DNA of 64,000 bases from Isoalcanivorax indicus (GTDB taxonomy: Bacteria > Pseudomonadota > Gammaproteobacteria > Pseudomonadales > Alcanivoracaceae), in the NCBI RefSeq assembly GCF_003259185.1, contig NZ_QGMP01000001.1, positions 2,356,001 through 2,420,000 on the forward strand, in the 5' to 3' direction. Made by a program: the position numbers and the translations under genes. Shown in pieces: positions 37,987 through 45,800 of the stretch (the stretch's first letter is position 1; the number at the start of each line of letters is the position of its first letter). The notes under the pieces were generated by a model. It saw only the letters and a list, made by a program, of their open reading frames with translations, was not told where the DNA came from and made no database searches.

Positions 37987-40900
37987 TCAGGAGAACCAGC
38001 GGCGGAAAAAGCCGCCGATGGCCTCAATGATTCCACCAATCACACCGATGATGCGGTCGATCAGCCCCGGCGGGTCTTCCGGTTCGGCGGGATCATCCGG
38101 GTCATCAGGATCGCCCGGCTCTTCGGGTTCACCTGGTTCCTCTGGATCCGTCGGCTCTTCATACCAATCACGCTCATGGCGGAAACGCACCAGTGCAGGA
38201 GCATGGATACCATCGTGGGAATACACGTAGAGATGTCGCCCGTCATTGGACGGTGCCATCAGACTGGCGTGGTGCATGCTGGTCAGCACTTCGCCTGCCG
38301 GATCGGCATCACCTTGTGCCAGGGAGTGGATGGCGTCCGCTATGCCGCGCCCGAGGTCGTACCCGTACACGGCCACTCCATTCACTCCGCAGGCGCCGTA
38401 GAACAGGCGTTGCCCCAACCCCAGAGCGAGGGCGGTTTCGCCACATTGTTCGTGGGATACTTTTTCTTCCAGCGACTGAAAACGCAGTGCCGAGGTATCC
38501 AGCACACGCATTCCCGCACTGGCCCGGTTCGCCGCAAGGGCGTAGTCGCCGCCCTCGTGGCCCACCAGAGCCGACGCTGCGGGCCATTCCTCTGCAGGCA
38601 GCACAAATTCAGCGTAATCCGCCAAGGTGCCGTCGTTGGCGTTGAAGGGCACAGCCCCGGTGCCCGATGCGCCTGACACCAGAAGCAGATCCGTCCCTGC
38701 AACCGGCAACACTGCGTTGATGCCAGACAACAGGGCCAGCCCGGTGTTCTGCTGGCTGCGTGTCTGGGCAAGGCGCAGATCGCCGTCGCTCAGGTCCAGA
38801 AGATAAATGGCTGATCTGTCACTGACCGGCAACCAGGCCCACTCGCCGGAGGCTGAGAGCGCCGGGCGCCCCAATGCACTGTCACCCGGTGCGTCGTGGA
38901 GGGTCAGCAACCGAATCAGTGTCACCGCCTCCAGCGCGGGATCGGCATCCAGCAACGCCACTTGGTAACCCGACTCGCTTCGACCGTTCACCAGCAAGCG
39001 ATCATCTGGCAATGGGGTGATCCGGCCTTCCACAAACGGCAATGCGAGAGTGCCGATATCGGCGAGCTCGCCCGATGGCAGCGTTCGCGCCAGCACCGTC
39101 AGCACACCGTCGCCGGTAAGCCGAAACATACGCTCGCCCATGTCGTCCAGCACCATGTCTGTCCAGACTGGCGCTTCAAGGTCGAGTGGTTGCTGATCAT
39201 CAACAAACAGGCGCGCCACTGTCAGCGGCGTGCTGTCCGGATCGTTCGGGTCACTGCCTGCCAGGTATTCTTCCAGCAGGGTAAAGCCGTCGCCGTCCAG
39301 GTCCTGCGCGCCCTCCACGGGATCGTAGGGGTCGCCACCGAGTTGTTCCTTCAACCAGTCCGGGATGCTCTCGCCGTCACCGTCTTCATCCACAGGCACC
39401 ACTGACACCGACACCAGCATCTGGCTCTGGCCGTAAGCGTTGCTTGCGGTAAAGCTGAGTTGATAGTGCCCAGCCGCCGACAGTGGAACCGGCCAGTAGG
39501 CAATGCCCTGGGTGGCGTCGGTCATGTCCAGATAGGCCCCCTGTGGGCCAGCCTCCAGGGCCAGCGTGACCGGGGTGCCCGCCGGACCCTCGGCACGCAC
39601 CAGAAACGCCAGCGTATCGCCCGCGTTCACCTGCCTGGCAGGCACCGGCTGGAACACCGGGGCATAGCCTTGCTGCTCGGCCTGGCCGACTGTCACTTGA
39701 TAAAGCTCAGCGGGTTGCTGGGTGAAGATGTTGAGGAAGTAGTTGAAGCTGATCTTGTCGTCGTCGCGCTCCTGCGAAACCCAGACATTGGCGCGCGACA
39801 GGGCGCGCGCCTCACCGCCATGCAGCGCGTGGGCAGACAACACCTGCTGCCCCTGCAATGCGGGCATGTCGAGCTTGATATAGGTGGTTTCTCCTTGATT
39901 GACCGCGGCGGGCTCAACGGTGATCAGCGCGCCGCCTCCAGGTCGTGCTGCCGACGTATGGGTGGCTGACCGCCGCACCACGGGCTGGCAATGCTGGCAC
40001 ACGGGTAACGACTGCCCTGTTGCCTCGGACTCGAACAGCAGGAAGTCCTGCCCCTGCACTACCAGGAAATCGCGCACCTGATCGCGGCCCGGCAGGTCTG
40101 CCAGCACGTCCTTGACCAGAAAATGGGTGTTGATGCCGGAGATCAGGGAGGTCAGCGCGCCGCCAAGGTCCTCCGCATGGGTATAGGTCGCGCTGAAATC
40201 GGTGAATTGGCCCGACAGCGTGCTCTGCATGATCCAGCGGGCGACACGTGCCACCCCGGGCTCAAGATCACCCAGGTGGACGTTCAGCGAGGGCTCGGCC
40301 ATCTGGTTGCCGACATAACTCCCGAGTATCTCGAAGGCCACCGCCAGCCCCTGCTCGTTCTCCACGATGCGCGGCTGCGACGAGGCAATACGGAAATCGC
40401 GGGCCGTGCCCTCACCATTGTTGATGGCGCGCAGGCCCAGGGTGTATGGCACCGGCGGCTCGATTTCAGGGGTAAAGGGGTCGTTGGCGATCACTTCGCG
40501 GGTCAGGAAGTAATCCAGCGCGATCTCGGGCATGGGCCGCACGATGATGGTGTCAGGCGCCACGCGCACGGTTTCCTGGTCGTTACCGAACCGATAGGCG
40601 ACTTCTGCGCCCACGTAATACAGGGTGCCACTGGGCGACTCGGCAGCGCCCGGCGCCGGCACAATCAGCCACTCCAGCCGTGCGGTGCTGGCGGGTGCGA
40701 TACTGCCGGTGCCGTCGGTAGCGGTGATACCGCTCGACTGATCCAGGGTGATGAAGAACAGGGCATCGGTGCTGCTGGTATTGGAGGTGGCCACCACCGG
40801 ATTGCCGTCGGCGTCGGCAAAGTGCACGTCGATACGCACATCATCCAGCGAGAACTGGTCCAGCCCGTTATTGATGGCCATCCTGGCCATGAAGCCCTGG

Positions 40901-41019
40901 CGCTCGAAGGTGACTTCCTGCTCGATTTCGATCACCACGACGGCGCACAGCGGTTCCGAGGCGCGCGCAGCGGCCATCAACAGCAGTATCAGGCCTGCTG
41001 CCAGTAGTTTTGTTTTCAA
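37987..41019 (-). CDS. Secreted multidomain protein with Ca-binding repeat and propeller-like region
   Basis: A 1010-aa protein starting at TTG after a GGGGAAGGGA site; no in-frame ATG would keep the signal peptide MKTKLLAAGLILLLMAAARA. Residues 20-330 are beta-rich CARDB-like modules. A CQHC pair lies near 345. About 536-605 holds calcium-binding DxDGDG repeats (VDEDGDGESIPDW, DLDGDGFTLLEEYLAGSDP), thrombospondin type 3-like. About 610-945 has a repetitive WD/propeller-like pattern. Then comes an acidic Pro linker (PTDPEEPGEPEEPGDPDDPD) and a hydrophobic C-terminal helix ending GGFFRRWFS. The function is unknown. It precedes the giant gene by 14 bp. Confidence 0.8.
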   Translation of the reverse strand: MKTKLLAAGLILLLMAAARASEPLCAVVVIEIEQEVTFERQGFMARMAINNGLDQFSLDDVRIDVHFADADGNPVVATSNTSSTDALFFITLDQSSGITATDGTGSIAPASTARLEWLIVPAPGAAESPSGTLYYVGAEVAYRFGNDQETVRVAPDTIIVRPMPEIALDYFLTREVIANDPFTPEIEPPVPYTLGLRAINNGEGTARDFRIASSQPRIVENEQGLAVAFEILGSYVGNQMAEPSLNVHLGDLEPGVARVARWIMQSTLSGQFTDFSATYTHAEDLGGALTSLISGINTHFLVKDVLADLPGRDQVRDFLVVQGQDFLLFESEATGQSLPVCQHCQPVVRRSATHTSAARPGGGALITVEPAAVNQGETTYIKLDMPALQGQQVLSAHALHGGEARALSRANVWVSQERDDDKISFNYFLNIFTQQPAELYQVTVGQAEQQGYAPVFQPVPARQVNAGDTLAFLVRAEGPAGTPVTLALEAGPQGAYLDMTDATQGIAYWPVPLSAAGHYQLSFTASNAYGQSQMLVSVSVVPVDEDGDGESIPDWLKEQLGGDPYDPVEGAQDLDGDGFTLLEEYLAGSDPNDPDSTPLTVARLFVDDQQPLDLEAPVWTDMVLDDMGERMFRLTGDGVLTVLARTLPSGELADIGTLALPFVEGRITPLPDDRLLVNGRSESGYQVALLDADPALEAVTLIRLLTLHDAPGDSALGRPALSASGEWAWLPVSDRSAIYLLDLSDGDLRLAQTRSQQNTGLALLSGINAVLPVAGTDLLLVSGASGTGAVPFNANDGTLADYAEFVLPAEEWPAASALVGHEGGDYALAANRASAGMRVLDTSALRFQSLEEKVSHEQCGETALALGLGQRLFYGACGVNGVAVYGYDLGRGIADAIHSLAQGDADPAGEVLTSMHHASLMAPSNDGRHLYVYSHDGIHAPALVRFRHERDWYEEPTDPEEPGEPEEPGDPDDPDDPAEPEDPPGLIDRIIGVIGGIIEAIGGFFRRWFS

Positions 41020-41055
41020 TGTCCCTTCCCCTGATTTTCCCCGATCGTTCCTGTT

Positions 41056-41727
41056 TTACCGGCGGCAGTAAGCCGTCCGACCCACCAGATCCCTCCTGAC
41101 GGAATACCCCGCGTAATCCACCAGTTCGCTTATTGATCCATCCAGCACCACTATCCGGGCCTGAATATCCGTGCGCTCAACCAGCGCGATATCTTCCACC
41201 ACCAGCATGCCGGGTAAGCCAGAAGGCAGCTGATCCATGTTTGAGTAAACGCTCCAGCCGTCCCGCAAGCGGCCAGGATCCAGGTGATCACCGGTAATGA
41301 GCGACACCAGACCAGCGTCTCGTAACAGCAGGCGTGCAGCCTCCGGTACGCCTAGCGTTGAGGTCACGGATGGCTCAGAAGATGATTCATCGATCTGCAG
41401 GTAAGTAGCGGTGAATCCGCTACGATAGAAGCGCTCGCACAATGCCCGGGCATGGCGAGCATCGCCGCCGTGAATAATCAGGAGAGGCTCTGTTGCCCAA
41501 TGACGCTGTGAGAGGACTGCATGAAGAGGGAGTTGCTCGCCTGGCGCCATGGACTCACCACTGACGCCTTCCAGATAGACCTTGCGATACAACTGATAGT
41601 CGGCAGGAACGGCCTGCTCCAGCGAACCACAATCTGCAACCGACATGAAGCGTGGCTCGCTCCAGACCGCCTCCATTCCGGCAAGCAGGCCAATCGCCCA
41701 AAAAAGAAAAAACAATGACTTACGCAC
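41056..41727 (-). CDS. Exported protein, possibly degenerate rhodanese-like
   Basis: A 223-aa precursor starting at GTG with AAGGA just upstream, with signal peptide RKSLFFLFWAIGLLAGMEAV. The segment EPLLIIHGGDARHARALCER followed by FYRSGFTATYLQ resembles the second half of a rhodanese domain, but the active-site cysteine position carries His/Gly, so sulfur-transfer activity is not expected. A second alpha/beta stretch (ARIVVLDGSISELVDYAGYS) follows. The relationship is a pattern judgement and weak. It is the first gene of the accessory operon, 36 bp before the 1010-aa gene. Confidence 0.65.
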   Translation of the reverse strand: MRKSLFFLFWAIGLLAGMEAVWSEPRFMSVADCGSLEQAVPADYQLYRKVYLEGVSGESMAPGEQLPLHAVLSQRHWATEPLLIIHGGDARHARALCERFYRSGFTATYLQIDESSSEPSVTSTLGVPEAARLLLRDAGLVSLITGDHLDPGRLRDGWSVYSNMDQLPSGLPGMLVVEDIALVERTDIQARIVVLDGSISELVDYAGYSVRRDLVGRTAYCRR

Positions 41728-41884
41728 AATCCTTATGCCCTGATTCTTACAACTGGATTCTTATGGGGTTCCATCCTAGCGCATGATCATGGATAGCTCC
41801 ATGATGTCATATTGATATCAATCCCGATTTCGGCGCAAATATACTGGAGCCAAATCCTGATATACCCATTTCTCAAAATCATAA

Positions 41885-41912
41885 AAAAGGCGCGCTAACA
41901 AGCGCGCCTTTT
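41885..41912 (-). terminator. Rho-independent terminator after pilA
   Basis: A 12-bp perfect stem (AAAAGGCGCGCT with AGCGCGCCTTTT) and an ACAA-type 4-base loop, flanked by T/A runs on both sides. It lies 22 bp past the pilA stop and can act in both directions, which also shields the accessory operon from pilA transcription. The remaining DNA to 41727 (about 157 bp) should hold the accessory operon promoter; I could not pick one out. Confidence 0.85.
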
Positions 41913-41934
41913 ACTCTAGCAGATACCCGCGTGA

Positions 41935-42369
41935 TTACGGACGGCAAGCAGCTGGCAGATATTTCGGATCGAGGCCATCACATTCCCAACGAGCAATCTG
42001 ATTGTTCGCGGCGTTAGGAATAGCTTCCAGAGTCATGGTCTCACCAGCATGAACACCGGACTGAAACGCAACCGAAATTGTTCCAGGGCCAGTCAGGCTC
42101 GCGTTACCAGCGCCGAAATACTTACCTTCGAGGTCGGCCAATGCCTGATCAAGCGAAGCACTATCGCCAGCGTCCGGCAGCGCTGCTTCCTCAGCAATAT
42201 ACACACCAATATCAGCGCGAATGCCTGCCGTGGCGCTCAGAGCTTCGGAAGCCTGGGCACGACCAGTGTAATCCTGGTAAGCAGGCAGCGCGACGGCAGC
42301 CAGAATACCGATAATCGCCACCACGATCATCAGTTCGATAAGGGTAAAGCCCTTCTGTACCTGTTTCAT
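41935..42369 (-). CDS. pilA: Type IV major pilin
   Basis: A 144-aa prepilin. The ATG at 42369 follows GGAGAGG. The leader MKQVQKG is cut by PilD before F8, giving a mature N-terminus [20 protein letters not shown] with the conserved Glu at +5. The mature helix [16 protein letters not shown] is typical of type IVa pilins. Two C-terminal cysteines (WEC and AAC, 14 residues apart) would close the D-region disulfide loop. It is divergent from pilBCD, as in P. aeruginosa. It probably depends on sigma-54 and PilR. Confidence 0.95.
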   Translation of the reverse strand: MKQVQKGFTLIELMIVVAIIGILAAVALPAYQDYTGRAQASEALSATAGIRADIGVYIAEEAALPDAGDSASLDQALADLEGKYFGAGNASLTGPGTISVAFQSGVHAGETMTLEAIPNAANNQIARWECDGLDPKYLPAACRP

Positions 42370-42455
42370 AACAGCCTCTCCACAGTCTTTAAGATAAATT
42401 CTTATGCTCGTCCCCCGGATGGCACCCCCAGGTTGCGACGACCTGAACGTTGTAA

Positions 42456-42471
42456 TGCATTTACCGGGCCA
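42456..42471 (-). promoter_or_regulatory. Sigma-54 promoter of pilA
   Basis: In the pilA direction the sequence TGGCCCGGTAAATGCA matches TGGCAC-N5-TTGCA with the invariant GG and GC at the right spacing and two mismatches elsewhere. It places the start of transcription near 42445, giving a leader of about 75 bases. Upstream, around 42570-42610, the other strand carries TTTGTC, ATGTC and CGTC repeats next to a T-run, similar to the TGTC motifs bound by PilR. Confidence 0.65.
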
Positions 42472-42678
42472 ATTGCAACGAGGATCAGAAGGATTGCGTA
42501 GTAGTTGTGTTTCAAGCGCATCGCAAGCGGAGCTGCGCACTGGCTTTTCGACGCAGAGCGTCATTTGGTGCCTTTTTTTGTCACTCTGGCATGTCATTTA
42601 TCGTCGCTCTTTTCTAACGAGAACGATCCGCACTTCAGAGTGATTGGTACTGCCAGCCCAGGCACACCCTCCAAACAT

Positions 42679-42694
42679 TGTGACCCGCATCACA
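42679..42694. promoter_or_regulatory. CRP/Vfr-like operator between pilA and pilB
   Basis: TGTGACCCGCATCACA is a perfect TGTGA-N6-TCACA palindrome core, the consensus bound by CRP and by pseudomonad Vfr. It is 158 bp before the pilB start and about 310 bp before pilA. Vfr controls type IV pilus functions in P. aeruginosa, so a regulatory role here is plausible. Confidence 0.6.
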
Positions 42695-42755
42695 CTGGAC
42701 CCGACTACCTGGGGCGGGACGACGACTCAGCCTGATGCACGACCACCTCTAATAC

Positions 42756-42785
42756 TTTATGTGTAGCCCGCTAATAGTGTATAAA
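42756..42785 (+). promoter_or_regulatory. Possible sigma-70 promoter of pilBCD
   Basis: TTTATG (42756-42761) and TATAAA (42780-42785) are separated by 18 bases and lie 67 bp before the pilB ATG. The -10 matches five of six positions, the -35 only three. The CRP-like site is centred about 105 bp upstream of the expected start. The rest of the 483-bp pilA-pilB gap shows no other gene. Confidence 0.35.
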
Positions 42786-42852
42786 CAGAGAACCAAGGCT
42801 CTGCTGGCGCATGCGAGCCATTTAAAATCAATAAGATAGGCTGCACTCACCC

Positions 42853-44559
42853 ATGTCCACTCCCCTTTCAGGGCTTGCGCGACGTCTGGTCCAGAATTCC
42901 ATCCTGACCGAGGACAAGGCCAGGGAGGCCCTGTCAGGCGCCCGTCAGGAAAAAACCAGCCTCGTCAGCTACATCTCCCAGAAGGGGGTCGCGAAGGGCC
43001 ATGACGTAGCCCTGTCGGTGGCTGAGGAATTTGGTGATCCGGTGCTGGATCTGTCGGCGTTCTCACCAGACCAGATGGCCCAAGGCCTTGTGGACCATCG
43101 CCTGATCTCCAAACATCGTGTCTTGCCGCTGTTCAAACGGGGCAGTCGGCTGTTCGTAGCCGCTTCTGACCCGACCAACCTCCAGGCCCTGGAGGATATC
43201 CGCTTCAACACCGGCATGAATATCGAGACCATCATTGTCGAAGACGACAAGCTGGGCCAATGGATTGATGCCGTGGTCAGCGAAGCGGAAGGCGGCGCCT
43301 TCAAGGATCTGGACGAAGACCTGGATGATATCGATATCTCGGGCGGCGAAGCGGTTGACGCCAGAAAGGAAGAAGAGAGCTCTGGCGCCGACGACGCTCC
43401 TATCGTGCGCTTCGTCAACAAGCTGTTGCTCGACGCGATCAAGATCGGCGCCTCGGATCTGCATTTCGAGCCTTATGAGAAGACCTACCGGGTGCGCTTT
43501 CGTCAGGACGGCATCCTGCGCGAGGTCTCAAAACCCCCGCCGGGCAGCGCTGGCAAGATCGCAGCCCGCCTCAAGGTGATGTCGCAGCTGGACATCTCGG
43601 AGCGGCGGGTGCCGCAAGACGGTCGCATGAAGCTCAAGGTCTCCAAGACCCGGGCCATCGATTTCCGGGTGAACACCTGCCCCACGCTTTTCGGTGAAAA
43701 GATCGTGCTGCGGATTCTCGATCCCGAAAGCGCCAAAATGGGTATCGACGCACTGGGTTACGAGGACTTCCAGAAGAAACTGTATATGGACGCCCTGGAG
43801 AAGCCGCAGGGCATGATTCTGGTGACCGGCCCCACGGGGTCAGGCAAGACGGTGTCCCTGTACACAGGGGTAAATATCCTGAACACACCTGAGCGGAACA
43901 TTTCCACGGCAGAGGATCCGGTGGAGATCAACCTGGAAGGGGTCAATCAGGTCAACGTGAACACTAAGACCGGGATGGACTTCTCCGCCGCGCTGAAGGC
44001 CTTTCTGCGCCAGGACCCTGATGTCATCCTGGTCGGGGAGATCCGTGATCTGGAAACCGCCAGCATCGCGGTCAAGGCGGCGCAAACGGGGCACCTTGTG
44101 CTCTCGACCCTGCACACCAACAGTGCGCCGGAGACACTCACGCGTCTGCGCAATATGGGCATCCCTTCCTTTAACATTGCCACTTCTGTCATCCTGATCA
44201 TTGCGCAACGTCTGGCCAGGCGACTGTGTGAGCACTGCAAGGAGGTGGTGGACGTACCCAGGCAGTCCCTGCTTGAGATGGGCTTCACGGAAGAGGACAT
44301 CGCTTCCGGGTTTACTGTATACGGCCCTAAAGGGTGCGAAAAGTGCACCAATGGCTACAAGGGGCGCGTGGGGGTCTACGAAGTCGTCAAAATTACGGAC
44401 GGCATCGCCAGAATCATCATGGAAGAAGGCAACTCCATCCAGATTGCCGATCAGTGTCGCAAGGAAGGCTTCAACGACCTCACCCGCTCTGGCCTGGTAA
44501 AGGTGATGCAGGGCCTTACCAGCCTTGAAGAAATCAACCGCGTCACATCCGGACACTGA
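42853..44559 (+). CDS. pilB: Type IV pilus extension ATPase
   Basis: A 568-aa hexameric cytoplasmic ATPase that drives pilus assembly. Residues about 1-145 form the GspE/MshEN N-terminal domain, the type reported to bind cyclic di-GMP. The segment SDLHFEPYEK and RLKVMSQLDISERRVPQDGR lead into the ATPase core with Walker A GPTGSGKT at 326-333, the Asp box and Walker B region (DPDVILVGEIRDLETA) and the His box (TGHLVLSTLHTNSAPET). A four-cysteine zinc site (CEHC ... CEKC) lies near 460-500. pilC starts two bases after the stop. Confidence 0.95.
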   Translation: MSTPLSGLARRLVQNSILTEDKAREALSGARQEKTSLVSYISQKGVAKGHDVALSVAEEFGDPVLDLSAFSPDQMAQGLVDHRLISKHRVLPLFKRGSRLFVAASDPTNLQALEDIRFNTGMNIETIIVEDDKLGQWIDAVVSEAEGGAFKDLDEDLDDIDISGGEAVDARKEEESSGADDAPIVRFVNKLLLDAIKIGASDLHFEPYEKTYRVRFRQDGILREVSKPPPGSAGKIAARLKVMSQLDISERRVPQDGRMKLKVSKTRAIDFRVNTCPTLFGEKIVLRILDPESAKMGIDALGYEDFQKKLYMDALEKPQGMILVTGPTGSGKTVSLYTGVNILNTPERNISTAEDPVEINLEGVNQVNVNTKTGMDFSAALKAFLRQDPDVILVGEIRDLETASIAVKAAQTGHLVLSTLHTNSAPETLTRLRNMGIPSFNIATSVILIIAQRLARRLCEHCKEVVDVPRQSLLEMGFTEEDIASGFTVYGPKGCEKCTNGYKGRVGVYEVVKITDGIARIIMEEGNSIQIADQCRKEGFNDLTRSGLVKVMQGLTSLEEINRVTSGH

Positions 44560-44561
44560 TT

Positions 44562-45794
44562 ATGGCGAATGCAGCAGCAGTCAAGCAGCAGAAGAAAGTC
44601 CCTTTCACCTACGAGGGAGTGGATCGGCGCGGCGCCAAGATCAAGGGCGAGATGCTCTCACCCAACGCCGCATTGGCCCGGGCAGAGCTGCGCAAGCAGG
44701 GCATCAATGCATCCAAGATCCGCAAGAAAGCACAGATGTCGCTTTTCAGCGGCAAGAAGAAGATCAAGCCCGGAGATATCGCCATCTTTACGCGCCAGAT
44801 GGCAACCATGATGAGAGCCGGGGTCCCTCTGGTTCAGTCCTTTGAAATCGTTGCCGACGGTCTGGACAACCCCACCATGAAAGAGCTGGTGCTGCAAATC
44901 AAGAATGATGTCGAAGGCGGTAACAACTTCGCCGGCGCACTCAGGCGGCACCCGAAGTATTTCGATGATCTTTACTGCAGTCTGGTAGAGGCCGGTGAAC
45001 AATCTGGCGCGCTTGAAACGATGCTGGATCGCGTGGCGTTGTACAAGGAGAAGAGCGAGGCACTGAAGTCAAAGATCAAGAAGGCGATGAAGTATCCGGC
45101 AACCGTTCTGGTCGTGGCCGCCGTAGTGACTGCCATCCTGTTGATCAAGGTGGTACCCACCTTTCAGGAGCTTTTCGACAGTTTTGGCGCGGAACTGCCT
45201 GCCATGACTATGTTCGTTATCGGGCTGTCCGAGTCGTTGCAGGCTAATGGCTTCTTTATCCTGGTTGGCATCGCCGCTATCGTGGCAGCGTTTACTCAAG
45301 CGCGCCGGAGATCCAGGGCCTTTGCTGATGCGGTAGACAAGTACCTGCTCAAGCTGCCGATCGTGGGTGACATTATTTTCAAGGCTACCATTGCGCGCTT
45401 TTCACGCACCCTGTCCACCACCTTTGCTGCGGGCGTGCCTTTGATTGATGCACTTGAGGCCTGCGCTGGCGCCACCGGCAATGCGGTCTACCGCAAGGCC
45501 GTTTACGACATCAGGGACGACGTCTCCACCGGCCAGCAGCTGCAGTTTGCCATGCGATCGACCGGCGTTTTCCCCAGTATGGCATTGCAGATGACTGCCA
45601 TCGGGGAAGAATCCGGTGCGCTGGACTCCATGCTGGCAAAAGTTGCCCAGTATTATGAAGATGAAGTCGATAACGCCGTGGACGGTCTGACCAGCATGAT
45701 GGAGCCTTTGATCATGAGCTTCCTCGGCATCGTGGTCGGCGGCATGGTGGTGGCCATGTACCTGCCCATCTTCCAGATCGGTGCGGTGGTCTGA
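44562..45794 (+). CDS. pilC: Type IV pilus inner-membrane platform protein
   Basis: A 410-aa GspF/PilC-family protein. Two repeated T2SSF domains are visible, the first opening with IAIFTRQMATMMRAGVPLVQ and the second with IARFSRTLSTTFAAGVPLID. Three membrane helices are evident (VLVVAAVVTAILLIKVVPTF, GFFILVGIAAIVAAFTQ, and the C-terminal MSFLGIVVGGMVVAMYLPIF). It couples the PilB motor to pilin assembly. It lies between pilB (2-bp gap) and pilD (6-bp gap). Confidence 0.95.
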   Translation: MANAAAVKQQKKVPFTYEGVDRRGAKIKGEMLSPNAALARAELRKQGINASKIRKKAQMSLFSGKKKIKPGDIAIFTRQMATMMRAGVPLVQSFEIVADGLDNPTMKELVLQIKNDVEGGNNFAGALRRHPKYFDDLYCSLVEAGEQSGALETMLDRVALYKEKSEALKSKIKKAMKYPATVLVVAAVVTAILLIKVVPTFQELFDSFGAELPAMTMFVIGLSESLQANGFFILVGIAAIVAAFTQARRRSRAFADAVDKYLLKLPIVGDIIFKATIARFSRTLSTTFAAGVPLIDALEACAGATGNAVYRKAVYDIRDDVSTGQQLQFAMRSTGVFPSMALQMTAIGEESGALDSMLAKVAQYYEDEVDNAVDGLTSMMEPLIMSFLGIVVGGMVVAMYLPIFQIGAVV

Positions 45795-45800
45795 TTTGTC

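Noticed and set aside
41728-42852. A tRNA gene near pilA, as in pseudomonads
   Set aside because: I found no T-arm (GGTTCGAATCC-like) or cloverleaf pattern in the two non-coding stretches around pilA.
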